Positions 1 through 13,400 of a stretch of DNA of 64,000 nucleotides are shown here, in pieces. Numbering within the stretch: position 1 is the stretch's first letter; each line of letters opens with the position of its first letter. The stretch is from Wuchereria bancrofti (taxonomy: Eukaryota; Nematoda; Chromadorea; Rhabditida; Onchocercidae). The notes beneath the pieces were generated by a model. It was not told where the DNA came from and did no database searches. It saw only the letters and a list, made by a program, of their open reading frames with translations. A program made the translations under genes and the position numbers. The DNA lies in NCBI GenBank assembly GCA_005281725.1, contig SSBO01000012.1, positions 15,528,566 through 15,592,565 of the forward strand, read 5' to 3'.

Positions 1-89
1 TGTCTAATATTAAGACCTAAAATGGATTTTTTTTTACTAAAATTTTTTTTTGTGAAATGGATTTTTATTAAGTAGGAAACGGTGTAAAC

Positions 90-189
90 GAACCACTGAG
101 GACCAATGGATTCTTTTTCGACGATTTCATCGTCGAGGGTGATGCGTATTTGTCCTTGAAAATAACTGTTGAAACCTTGTAAAACATCG
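90..189 (-). pseudogene. Partial second copy of the C2B exon, cut at an N
   Basis: Positions about 60-189 repeat 1176-1305 with a few substitutions, covering the last ~33 codons of the C2B exon (GQIRITLDDEIVEKES...). The copy stops exactly at the N at 190. What follows the N is unrelated to the rest of the exon. This looks like an allelic contig end joined to the scaffold. Confidence 0.6.
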
Positions 190-190
190 N

Positions 191-1144
191 CATCCACAAT
201 ACAAAGTGTTATCAGTGATGTTATCAGCTTGCGGAATTCTATCTATTCTTTCTTTCTTTTGCATCTGCTCCTCTCTTTTTTGCTACTAACTTTCTCAAAG
301 TTCAAAAGTAAAATGTTGAATTACTATAGGGAATGAAAGAAGCAGCAACTACTACTAGTAATGTATCAAACAGAAAGAAAATCGTAAAGTTTCGCAAGCA
401 TTAACAACTACCGCACGATGAGGAAGTGGTGGACGATTGCTAAAAATGTGTAATATAAAGCGCCTGGTTTATTACCACCTTTCTGCGAATGTCAATTTTA
501 AACGATGACGTTCTAAAACTATAAATTATTGATGATGTGAACATTTGTATGTATTTCGAGAATTCTCCAGAACTGGAACTTCTCGAATTATGAGCTCTAT
601 TTCCAAAGAACAAATTCAGAGCAAGTATTAGTTGAAATACTACTGTACATCAATGGAAAATTAAGTAAGTACGAAATATGTACGAAATACTAAAATTTTG
701 TAAAAAGACTCTCAAAAATATGCTTATGAAGTCAGACTAAAATGTAATAAAATAAAATATAACAATTAAAAACTAATTCAACAAATTCTTCTGTCCTCAA
801 CCTACTGTATTCCTTGTTAAGGCTGACAAAGGTAAAAATATATATCTGCGTAGTCTTTTTTTTGAATGGAAAAGATGATCCTTTTTTTTCGAAATTTAGA
901 GCTGTGACTACAGTTAACTTCAGCTATATTTATATCTGCAAAGTTACGCTATTGAACATTAGTTTTTGAACCAAAACTTACGACAATGATTTTAAATAAA
1001 TTAAGTTCTTGTATACTTCAGTACAGAGTTGGTATGACTAGATAACTTTCTACCTTACAAAATTTTTTTTTGGAAACTTTCTAGACAATAACAAGCACTG
1101 GTATTTTAGTTAATGATTAATTGTTCTATGAAGTAACAGTTCTT
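191..1144. other. Non-coding stretch with no supported feature
   Basis: AT-rich sequence between an N and the 1.1-1.4 kb copy of the C2B exon. No open frame with splice signals or recognisable motif was found. It is probably intron of the tandem-C2 gene. Confidence 0.4.
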
Positions 1145-1205
1145 GTCTAATATTAAGACTGTTTGTACTAAAATAGATTTTTATTAAGTAGGAAACGGTG
1201 CAAAC

Positions 1206-1400
1206 GAACCACTGAGGGCCAATGGATTCTTTTTCGACGATTTCATCGTCGAGGGTGATGCGTATTTGTCCTTGAAAATAACTGTTGAAACCTGGTAAAA
1301 CATCGTGCCAAAGTGACATTTGCAACTGTACTTTTTGTGTCCTTTGATTGTCATCGAGGATCGTTCCATCGCATTCCATGAACAATGTTTCGGCGCTTTC
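1206..1400 (-). CDS. Tandem-C2/RasGAP exon: end of C2B
   Basis: The exon follows the acceptor TTCCTGAACAG and begins ESAETLFMECDGTILDDNQR, then VQLQMSLWHDVLPGFNSYFQ and GQIRITLDDEIV...PQWF. This is the classic C2 pattern L.L.VW....G.N.F.G...I.L. Two GT donors (ending at 1210 or 1206) are possible, and the next exon lies outside the window. A variant of its 3' part sits at 90-189. Confidence 0.6.
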
Positions 1401-4400
1401 CTGTTCAGGAAAAAAGTAATTTTATAAACAAACTCATTTTATCTCGTCGCATATTTCAACCGCTGAATTTTTTCTCCTCCAAGGAAATATTTTGAATTAA
1501 AAAAGAATTTATTCTCTTTGATCAAATTCAATTTAAGTTCATTAAAACATGAAATGTGCTCCAAATCAATCATGTCAAATATGAACCGAATCAAATGCTT
1601 ATTCAGCAAATTTGGGTTAAAAAGTGCGTGGTGGACAAAAAATTCTAAGCTCATGAACTCAATGTTTCAACTTAACTCTTGTATTATGAAGTTTCTCACG
1701 GGCTATTCAAATATTTCAACAGGCAACAAATATATTAACTTACTCGATTAATGCCAATACTCAACTTTTCGGATTGCACAACTCGCGTTGCCACCTGCAA
1801 TGTTACCAGTAAATACAGATCCGCTGGTTCGCGTATATTTAATCCCGTATAGTCTACTACTCTGCAGAAAAAGGAGACGATAAATCGCGGAACAATTTGC
1901 TTTGCAAATTAGTGAATATTACCAATGAATATGAATTAATACAAAATTAATCCAAAAAAAAGTACAAAGATAGAAAATTTGTCACTAAAGTCTGAGCAAT
2001 TAGTGGTTAATTTTCAGTTGAATGGTTCAGGGAGAGAGAAGAGAAAAAGATAAAAAGTTTTCAAACTTCTGAAAGTTATATTACAACGCTGTGGAATGCA
2101 AAATCTGTATTGTCCATTTTCCATGAAAGGGCGGTAGTGGTAATAATGACCGATATAGCCACCCAAATAATTGCATCTTAATAGCACTTCAAACAAAACA
2201 TTTTACCCATATTACTCAATTATGTGTTATAAAAAGGAACCAAATAAAAAAGAAAAAAAAAGAAAAAACAATTTGTACGTGGGTGAGAAATATAAAAAGA
2301 CAAAAAGAGTCAAAAAGAGCAAATATGGGAAAAAGTAAGTGATAATTGCAATTGTTTAAGAAATTTATGCCTCGATTTTTTCAAGAAATTATTTCCTCTT
2401 CGTGACTATCCCACCATAAATATGCCAAAAACGTGAAAGAGAAATATTGAAAGAAATATTGAAACAACCGACAAGAATTAGGACTTTTTAAATAAATAAT
2501 TTCTACTAGCACTTCACTTAATATCATCCCTATGATCTAATGAGTAAAATGAATGAATAAAAGGGTATAATCTTTGTTATATAAGAAGCCTGGTTCTATA
2601 AAAGATTAGCTAGGTTTGGTATTGTACCACGAAACAACTAGTAATCAAGATTTCTTCGTCGCAAAGTTGAATATTTTATGTATACTCTCATTAGTATCAA
2701 AAATGCACAAAACTAAAAGCCATCGATAAATAATTGTGTTAAGTGTTCTGGCTACTTATATCTTAGAAATTTTATTGTAATTGTTCTACAGAAAGCGGGT
2801 CGAATTTACATAAACATCGTGCAGGTCAAAAATTTTTAACTTTCACGAATTATTGACAATAATTAGGCAGGGAAAACACGAAATTATTGTGCAACTTTTT
2901 AAAAAAAAACTGTTTTCTATCCTCGACAAAAGCAAAAAATATTCGATGAAGATTTGCTTCGACCAGTAAAAGCTAAACAAAGAACCAGCAAATAGTAAAA
3001 TTGGAAGAGAGTTAAAACCAGAAATCAATCGTACATATCATGTATATTCTTGTAAACTTTTGTTGACAGTTTGGCATTACAACTTATGTCATCTTGTTTA
3101 CTTGTAGACAAGAAATCGTGTGTCAGGTGACAATGATTAGCACCAGTTGTTAATCATGAATTGACGCGCATTTCATCTAAAACATCATTTAAACTTCAAA
3201 AAATTTTCCCAGCGTTGGCGTCCAGCTCTTCACAAAAAGATCAGGAAAAAGCTTTGAAGTTCAACAATTGAAATTTAAAAACAAATGAAGAAGTTTGCAA
3301 GTTTTTGCAGAACAAAAACTCAATCGCTAAATAGCATTTTCTAATATAAACTGAAATTTTAAAATCTTTGTATTCAAAAATTAAGAAATAAAGCGAAACA
3401 AAAAGAAAATATTAAATCGTTACAACGGTGAAAGGTATTCATAATAGATAATGTTGAAAGCGTTAAAGATTGCGTAACATTAACACATATTTGAGATCGA
3501 AATCAGAATATATACCTTAGTTTGGATTAAGTCTATCCATAAAAAAGCCCGAAATAATAAAAGTATTAAAATCTCAACCGGTGTATGTATTTTAGAACAA
3601 ACGATCCTTCTGTTAAATGTAGTCAGAGTTGGATATTAATATAAAATATATATTATATTATATATATATTATAAAATTTTAAAAAGTTGAAAAAAGGACA
3701 GGAAGGTCAACCGGAAATAGTCGCGTAATGTAAAGGCATCAGAAAGGAAATACCATCCTTTCATCGCCTTAGTTTTAACCAGCTTTTTTTACTTTTTAAC
3801 TAGCTATGATAAAGGTAGCCAGTGATTAAAATGAAACTTATAGCTTCTCGGATTTCCAATCATTTATGTAGATTTTTTCAAATGGCTGTGAAACGTAAGA
3901 TGTAAGAGGGATTTCAATGAGAGGGAGGAAGAAAGAGATAGAGAAAAAAGTTTGCATTCCACAAAAAAGTGCATAAAACATAGNCGCGTGCACAGGATTT
4001 TAACTGATAAACGGATAACCCTTTGTTACAAACGATGTAGCTGGAAAGCGAGGAGAAGCAGCCAAGAATCTCTTTGTTCATAAATTAACCTCGCTTTACA
4101 CACATTACATTGTATAAAATACATGACAATTAAATGCATGTAATAGGCTATTGTAACAAGATATCTATGCTTAAACAAATCTCCTTTCTTCTCAATTTCA
4201 CATTTTTTGATCTTCAGTCTCAATTAACTCCAACACCAGCTCTTAATTGCAGTTAATCATTTTTTACAATTGTACATTTATAGTGTGGTTGCGGTTTCAG
4301 CTCTCTGGTAATGTTTAGCGTTTTATAACTGTGTAGCATCCGTGCGATATGTATAATGCGCTATTATGATGTTGATTTGTTTTATGCTAAATAAAGGTTT

Positions 4401-7400
4401 AATTACCCAAGTTTGAGGTGCGGAAAACAATCAGTTCAGCCAGTTCTACTGAGAGTACAACGAGAACAACGAGAATAGACGTAAGAATAAATTAAAGTAG
4501 GAAACAATTAAATAAACAGATATTCGTCCCTTAAAGAAAAAGGAGGGAATATCATAACAACCTTATTTTTTCCTACAATCTGTATTGTCCATTTTCCATG
4601 AAAGGGTGGTAGTGTAACAATGACCGATATAGCCACCCAAATAATTGCATCTTAATAGCACTTCAAACAAAACATTTTACCCATATTACCCAATTATGTG
4701 TTATAAAAAGAAGCCAAACAAAAAAAAAAGAGAAAAACAATTTATAAATGGGTGAGAAATACAAAAAGATAAAAAGAAGAGTCAAAAAGGGCAAACATGA
4801 GAAAAAGTAAGGATAATTGCAATTGTTTAAGAAATTTATGCCTCGATTTTTTTAAGAAATTATTTCCTCTTCGTGGCTATCCCACCATAAATATGCCAAA
4901 AGTGTGGAAGAGAAATACTGAAAGAAATATTGAGAGAACCGACAAGAATTAGGATTTTTTAAATAAATTCTGCTAACACCTCACTTAATACCATCCCTAT
5001 GATCTAATGAGTAAAATGAATGAATAAAATGGTATAACAAAGATTATATCTAAAGAAGCCTGGTCTAAAAAAGATTAGTTAGGTCTGGTATTGTATCACG
5101 AAACAACTAGAAATCGGAATTTTTTCATCGCAAAGTTGAATATTTTATGTATACTCTCATTAGTAGCAAAAACGCACAAAACTAAAAGCTATCGATAATT
5201 GTGTTAAATGTTCTGGCTACTTATATTTTAGAAATTTCGTTATAATTGTTCTACAAAAGCAGATCAAATTTACATAAACATCGTGCAGGTCAAAATTTTT
5301 TAACTTTCGCGAATTATTGGTGACAATAATCAGGCAGAGAAAACACAAAATTATTGTACAACTTTTTTTAAAAAAGCTGTTTTCTATCCTCGATAAAAAC
5401 AGAAAATATTTGATGAAGATTTGCTTTGACCAGTAAAAGCTAAAAAAGGATCAGCAAATAGTAAAACTGGAAAAGAGTTAAAATCAGGAATCAATCGTAC
5501 ATATCATGTATATTCTTGTAAACTTTCGTTGACAGTTTGGCATTACAACTTATGTCATCTTGTTTACTTGTAGACAAGAAATCAGGTGTCAGGTGACAAT
5601 GATTAGCACCAGTTGTTAATCATGAATTGACGCGCATTTCATCTAAAATATCATCTATAAAGTTTAAAAATATTTTTACAGCGTTGGCGTCAGCTGTTCA
5701 TAAAAAGATAGCAGGACAAAGCTTTGAAGTTCAGCAAGTGAAATTTAAAAACAAATGAAGAAGTTTGCAAGTTTTTGCAGTACGAAAACTCAATCACTAA
5801 ATAGTGTTTTCTAATATAAACTGAAAATTAAGAAAAAAAATAAAATAAAATAAAATAAAGTAATATTAAATCGTTATAGTATTCATAATAGATAATGTTG
5901 AAAGCGTTAAGGATTGCGTAACATTAACACATATTTGAGATCGAAATCAGAATATATACTTTAGTTCGGATTCTGTCCTTAAAAAAGCCCGAAATAATAA
6001 AAATATTAAAATGTGAACCGTGTATTTTAGAATAAACAATCCTTCCGTCAAATCAGAGTTGGATATTCAAACAGTTATAAAATATTAAAAAGTTGAAGAA
6101 AGGACAGGAAGGTCAACCGGAAATAGTCGCGTAATTTAAAGACATCAGAAAGGAAATACCATCCTTTCATCGCCTTAGCTTTAACTAGCTTTTTTTAATT
6201 TTTAACTAGCTATGATAAAGGTAGCCAGTGATTAAAATAAAACTTATAGCTTCTCGGGTTTCCAATCATTTATGTAGATTTTTTCAAATGGCTGTGAAAC
6301 GTAAGATGTAAGAGCGATTTCAATGAGAGGGAGGAAGAAAGAGATAGAGAAAAAAAGTTTGCATTCCACAAAAAAGTACATAAAACATAGCAATTAAAGG
6401 TTAAGAGCCAGTCAATTAATTGATTAATTAGAGGAGTTAGTTAAAAGAATAAACCTATCATTTTGTCTTTGAATTTCCATTGTCTCAAAAATCACCAGAT
6501 ATTTCATTTGCGTCAAACAATGCCCTACGCACATTCTATGACGCACAAACAGATTGAATTATGAAATTAAGAATGTTTGAAAAACTTTATTTGATACTTT
6601 CATTCAATTTAAATTCAGATGTCTTCAAATACTAATTTATATGCCATCAATGTCTCGTCGATCGGATGGCTTGAATAAAGATAAAGTGTGAACACGAATC
6701 CATTACATTATTCGAACATATGTCACTGCTGATAAAGACTACGTTAAAGTTAGCACTTAAACTAAGTATATTTTCTGCAAATGTTAGATGTANCAATCGC
6801 TAAATAGCATTTTCTAATATAAACTGAAATTTTAAAATCTTTGTATTCAAAAATTAAGAAATAAAGCGAAACAAAAAGAAAATATTAAATCGTTACAACG
6901 GTGAAAGGTATTCATAATAGATAATGTTGAAAGCGTTAAAGATTGCGTAACATTAACACATATTTGAGATCGAAATCAGAATATATACCTTAGTTTGGAT
7001 TAAGTCTATCCATAAAAAAGCCCGAAATAATAAAAGTATTAAAATCTCAACCGGTGTATGTATTTTAGAACAAACGATCCTTCTGTTAAATGTAGTCAGA
7101 GTTGGATATTAATATAAAATATATATTATATTATATATATATTATAAAATTTTAAAAAGTTGAAAAAAGGACAGGAAGGTCAACCGGAAATAGTCGCGTA
7201 ATGTAAAGGCATCAGAAAGGAAATACCATCCTTTCATCGCCTTAGTTTTAACCAGCTTTTTTTACTTTTTAACTAGCTATGATAAAGGTAGCCAGTGATT
7301 AAAATGAAACTTATAGCTTCTCGGATTTCCAATCATTTATGTAGATTTTTTCAAATGGCTGTGAAACGTAAGATGTAAGAGGGATTTCAATGAGAGGGAG

Positions 7401-10400
7401 GAAGAAAGAGATAGAGAAAAAAGTTTGCATTCCACAAAAAAGTGCATAAAACATAGGAATTAAAGGTTAAGAACCAGTCAATTAATTGATTAATTAGAGG
7501 AGTTAGTTAAAAGAATAAACCTATCATTTTGTCTTTGAATTTCCATTGTCTCAAAAATCACCAGATATTTCATTTGCGTCAATGCTCTACGCATATTCTT
7601 GATATGACGCACAAACAGATTGAATTATGAAATTAAGAATGTTTGAAAAACTTTATTTGACACTTTCATTCAATTTAAATTCAGATGTCTTCAAATAATA
7701 ATTTATATGCCATCAATGTCTCGTCGATCGGATGGCTTGAATAAAGATAAAGTGTGAACACGAATCCATTACATTATTCGAACATATGTCACTGCTGATA
7801 GAGACTACGTTAAAGTTAGCACTTAAACTAAGTATATTTTCTGCAAATGTTAGATGTATTGGAGTAAAATAAATTTAATCGTAGAATAAAAAAGATATTA
7901 TCAAATCAGAGTTTCATTGGTTAGTCTATAAATTTATTAATGGGCTTGATATTTGTAGTTTTGGATTTCAAATTATTGCGAAAAATTCAGAAATCGAATA
8001 ATGATGTATGTGTATACAGAAATTATATCATAATGGAAAAGAATTATTTGATGGCTAAAATTCTTTTTCACCCTTTACGCTTGGATGTGTAATTTCCTTC
8101 GCCCACACTTTCATCAATAATCACAATGTGAGTCTGTAAAAGCCACCGGAAGCTTGATAATTCGCCGAAAGCAAATAGGAGGGAAATGATCCACCAAAGC
8201 GCTCTCTTCTTTCCTTTCTTTAGATGCAGCTGTCGCTAACTAATGGTCTAATCTAGCTTTTATGCAATCAAATATCGAATTACTTATCGAGCACAGAGAA
8301 ACTGGCAATCCTTCTCCAATTCATCTACCAATTCCGTTCCTTTCATCAGTCACAGTTTTTTCAAATGTAAGCAGCGAAGATGAAGAGAGAGCGAAAAAGA
8401 AAGAACTAAAATAAGGGAAAAGCTAAGGGTTAAATCTGAATTAAACTTTTTAGTCCTTTGAGATTAATGCTGTCCAGACATCATAAATATGAAAATGATA
8501 ATAAAGATGGTACTCTGATAATGTTGACGATGAAAGTTTCTAGAATTCCATTTGAGAGGTACTGGAACTCCTACTCAAAACTTTGATAGGCTATGATCAC
8601 AGAATGTATTGAAAGTAATGAAATTATTTCACCGTATACATCGTTTTTGTACATTCTCGTTAGGTTCTATTACTTCTCATTAGATTCTATTTGTTCTTAG
8701 TTCCTATATCACAACCAAAACATTAAAGTCTCAAGACGTGAAGCTTTAAAAGTTTCCTTCAAACTAGAGTGGTGCCATGAAGCAACAGAGTTGAAAATAT
8801 TATCTCATTGTTACTAGTGAAAATAATACATATAATTTAATGATTCGATGAATGCTCCAAACCAGTTTTTTCGAATGGATGCTATTATGAGTAACCGTAT
8901 TATTAGTGATAATATTTGATAACGGTTACTGTTCACAGATCAATGAGTTTTTTTTTGCTATCTAAACAATAAATGGTAAATGGAATTATAAATTGATCGA
9001 CATACCATGTTTTCATTCTAAAGTTCAGAATACTTTTTATTAGTAGCACTAACATGAAGGAAACTCTCTATTGATAAAATTTCGAAAAAGTTGTATTGGT
9101 GACCGAAGACCACCACTTAATCAAATGAAATATCAGATATTTACTACTGTTGAAAATGCTTACTTTATAGCGAGGCATTTTCTGGTTGGTTCGCAACGTA
9201 CATCTATGCAAATTTGTCCGGAAACATCATTTTGTCTGGTAATGGCTTGTATTCGATACCAGCGATCTTCACCGGAATGTTTGACAATATCACGTTTTCG
9301 TATGCTTACTAAACCAATCTGTCGTGGTAAACGATTGCTCACATTTTCGGTTATTAAAAAATGGAGCTGCGAAAAGGTATTCGAAACTTCGTGAATAAAA
9401 TCATTACCAAAACAGCATCTGCAATAGATTCAGGAATTATTGAGTAAATGTGGACAGAAAATTTTATAACTTCTTCCTTAAATATTACGTAGTGAAAGAT
9501 CAAAATATATACCAAAATTTTTTCGTATATACCAAAATCTTCGTTGGGTATATTAATTTTTTAAAAAAGAACAATAAAATTATACAGAAAAGAAGCGCTC
9601 AAAAGGAATGCTTTTGTTTTTTTCAAAACGAACTATGAACGCAAGTAACACTATCAACATGAATCGATTCATGTTGATAATGTTGCAAAAACGTATATGA
9701 TTCAATTCATTGGATTTAAAGCTCAGAAAAAAATTTATGTGCTTTGAAAAAGCATATAAATTATATATATAAATATACAAAACGGCATATAAATTAAGGA
9801 TTTTATATATATATTTTATATAAAGTGTGGAAGAGAAATACTGAAAGAAATATTGAGAGAACCGACAAGAATTAGGATTTTTTAAATAAATTCTGCTAAC
9901 ACCTCACTTAATACCATCCCTATGATCTAATGAGTAAAATGAATGAATAAAATGGTATAACAAAGATTATATCTAAAGAAGCCTGGTCTAAAAAAGATTA
10001 GTTAGGTCTGGTATTGTATCACGAAACAACTAGAAATCGGAATTTTTTCATCGCAAAGTTGAATATTTTATGTATACTCTCATTAGTAGCAAAAACGCAC
10101 AAAACTAAAAGCTATCGATAATTGTGTTAAATGTTCTGGCTACTTATATTTTAGAAATTTCGTTATAATTGTTCTACAAAAGCAGATCAAATTTACATAA
10201 ACATCGTGCAGGTCAAAATTTTTTAACTTTCGCGAATTATTGGTGACAATAATCAGGCAGAGAAAACACAAAATTATTGTACAACTTTTTTTAAAAAAGC
10301 TGTTTTCTATCCTCGATAAAAACAGAAAATATTTGATGAAGATTTGCTTTGACCAGTAAAAGCTAAAAAAGGATCAGCAAATAGTAAAACTGGAAAAGAG

Positions 10401-13400
10401 TTAAAATCAGGAATCAATCGTACATATCATGTATATTCTTGTAAACTTTCGTTGACAGTTTGGCATTACAACTTATGTCATCTTGTTTACTTGTAGACAA
10501 GAAATCAGGTGTCAGGTGACAATGATTAGCACCAGTTGTTAATCATGAATTGACGCGCATTTCATCTAAAATATCATCTATAAAGTTTAAAAATATTTTT
10601 ACAGCGTTGGCGTCAGCTGTTCATAAAAAGATAGCAGGACAAAGCTTTGAAGTTCAGCAAGTGAAATTTAAAAACAAATGAAGAAGTTTGCAAGTTTTTG
10701 CAGTACGAAAACTCAATCACTAAATAGTGTTTTCTAATATAAACTGAAAATTAAGAAAAAAAATAAAATAAAATAAAATAAAGTAATATTAAATCGTTAT
10801 AGTATTCATAATAGATAATGTTGAAAGCGTTAAGGATTGCGTAACATTAACACATATTTGAGATCGAAATCAGAATATATACTTTAGTTCGGATTCTGTC
10901 CTTAAAAAAGCCCGAAATAATAAAAATATTAAAATGTGAACCGTGTATTTTAGAATAAACAATCCTTCCGTCAAATCAGAGTTGGATATTCAAACAGTTA
11001 TAAAATATTAAAAAGTTGAAGAAAGGACAGGAAGGTCAACCGGAAATAGTCGCGTAATTTAAAGACATCAGAAAGGAAATACCATCCTTTCATCGCCTTA
11101 GCTTTAACTAGCTTTTTTTAATTTTTAACTAGCTATGATAAAGGTAGCCAGTGATTAAAATAAAACTTATAGCTTCTCGGGTTTCCAATCATTTATGTAG
11201 ATTTTTTCAAATGGCTGTGAAACGTAAGATGTAAGAGCGATTTCAATGAGAGGGAGGAAGAAAGAGATAGAGAAAAAAAGTTTGCATTCCACAAAAAAGT
11301 ACATAAAACATAGCAATTAAAGGTTAAGAGCCAGTCAATTAATTGATTAATTAGAGGAGTTAGTTAAAAGAATAAACCTATCATTTTGTCTTTGAATTTC
11401 CATTGTCTCAAAAATCACCAGATATTTCATTTGCGTCAAACAATGCCCTACGCACATTCTATGACGCACAAACAGATTGAATTATGAAATTAAGAATGTT
11501 TGAAAAACTTTATTTGATACTTTCATTCAATTTAAATTCAGATGTCTTCAAATACTAATTTATATGCCATCAATGTCTCGTCGATCGGATGGCTTGAATA
11601 AAGATAAAGTGTGAACACGAATCCATTACATTATTCGAACATATGTCACTGCTGATAAAGACTACGTTAAAGTTAGCACTTAAACTAAGTATATTTTCTG
11701 CAAATGTTAGATGTACAGAAGTAAAATAAATTTAATCGTAGAATAAAAACGATATTATCAAATCATAGTTTCATTAGTTAGTCTATAAACTTATGAGAAT
11801 CAATTCAAAAGTTTTGTCATTTAAAATGTAATTGGACAGGATTCAAATACTGATATTTGTAGTTTTGGATTTCAATTTATTGCGAAAAATTCAGAAATCG
11901 AATAATGATGTATGTATATACAGAAATTATATCATAATGGAAAAGAATTATTTGATGGCTAAAATTCTTTTTCACCCTTTACGCTTGGATGTAATTTCCT
12001 TCGTCCACACTTTCATCAATAATCACAATGTGAGTCTGTAAAAGCCACCGGAAGCTTGATAATTCGCCGAAAGCAAATAGGAGGGAAATGATCCACCAAA
12101 GCGCTCTCTTCTTTCCTTTCTTTAGATGCAGCTGTCGCTAACTAATCTAGCTTAACCTAGCTTTTAATCAAATATCGAATTACTTATCGAGCACAGAGAA
12201 ACTGGCAATCCTTCTCCAATTCATCTACCAATTCCGTTCGTTTCATCAGTCACAGTTTTTTCAAATGTAAGCAGCGAAGATGAAGAGAGAGCGAAAGAGA
12301 AAGAACTAAAATAAGGGAAAAGCTAAGGGTTAAATCTGAATTAAACTTTTTAGTCCTTTGAGATTAATGCTGTCCAGACATGATAAATATGAAAATGATA
12401 ATAAAGATGGTGCTCTGATAATGCTGACGATGAAAGTTTCTAAAATTCCATTTGAGAGGTACTGGAACTCCTACTCAAAACTTTGATAGGCTATGATCAC
12501 AGAATGTATTGAAAGTAATGAAATTATTCCGCCGTATATATCGTTTTTGTACATTCTCGTTAGGTTCTATTACTTCTCATTAGATTCTATTTGTTCTTAG
12601 TTCCTATATCACAACCAAAACATTAAAGTCTCAAAACATGAAGCTTTAATAGTTTCCTTCAAATGTACCATGAGTTACTAGTGAAAATAATACATATAAT
12701 TCAATGATTCGATGAATGCTCCAAACCAGTTTTTTTGAATGGTTGCTATTATGAGTGAATTATGAGTAACCGTATTATTAGTGATAATATTTGATAACGG
12801 TTACTGTTCACAGATCAATGAGTTTTTTTTGCTATCTAAACAATAAATGCCAAATGGAATTATAAATTGATCGACATGCCATGTTTTCATTCTAAAGTTC
12901 AGAATACTTTTTAATTATTAGTAGTACTAACATGAAGGAAGGGAAACTCTCTATTGATAAAGTTTCGAAAAAGTTGTATTGGTGACCGAAGACCACCACT
13001 TAATAAAATGAAATATCAGATATTTATTAATATTGAAAATGCTTACTTTATAGCGAGGCATTTTCTGGTTGGTTCGCAACGTAGATCTATGCAAATTTGT
13101 CCGGAAACATCATTTTGTCTTGTAATGGCTTGTATTCGATACCAGCGATCTTCACCGGAATGTTTGACAATATCACGTTTTCGTATGCTTACTAAACCAA
13201 TCTGTCGTGGTAAACGATTGCTCACATTTTCGGTTATTAAAAAATGGAGCTGCGAAAAGGTATTCGAAACTTCGTGAATAAAATCATTACCAAAACAGCA
13301 TCTGCAATAGATTCAGGAATTATTGAGTAAATGTGGACAGAAAATTTTATAACTTCTTCCTTAAATATTACGTAGTGAAAGATCAAAATATATACCAAAA

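Larger units (their letters stand above)
6794..9821. repeat. P-to-Q chimeric segment
   Basis: It begins right after the N at 6793 inside the P sequence and matches 14828-17385 at constant offset 8,034. Between 9238 and 9352 it changes to the Q sequence (matching 13235 onward, offset 3,883). In the TATA-rich tract at about 9800-9823 it then jumps back to the Q position equivalent to 4898. It carries one C2A exon copy at 9164-9418. Confidence 0.65.

Noticed and set aside
1518..1751. Plus-strand 77-codon frame
   Set aside because: It lies in the intron between the two C2B exons on the opposite strand and resembles nothing.
9071..9394. Plus-strand 107-codon frame, repeated at 12954 and 17105
   Set aside because: It lies antisense to the C2A exon, whose minus-strand frame has matching splice sites, phase and domain similarity. 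The plus frame is a shadow.
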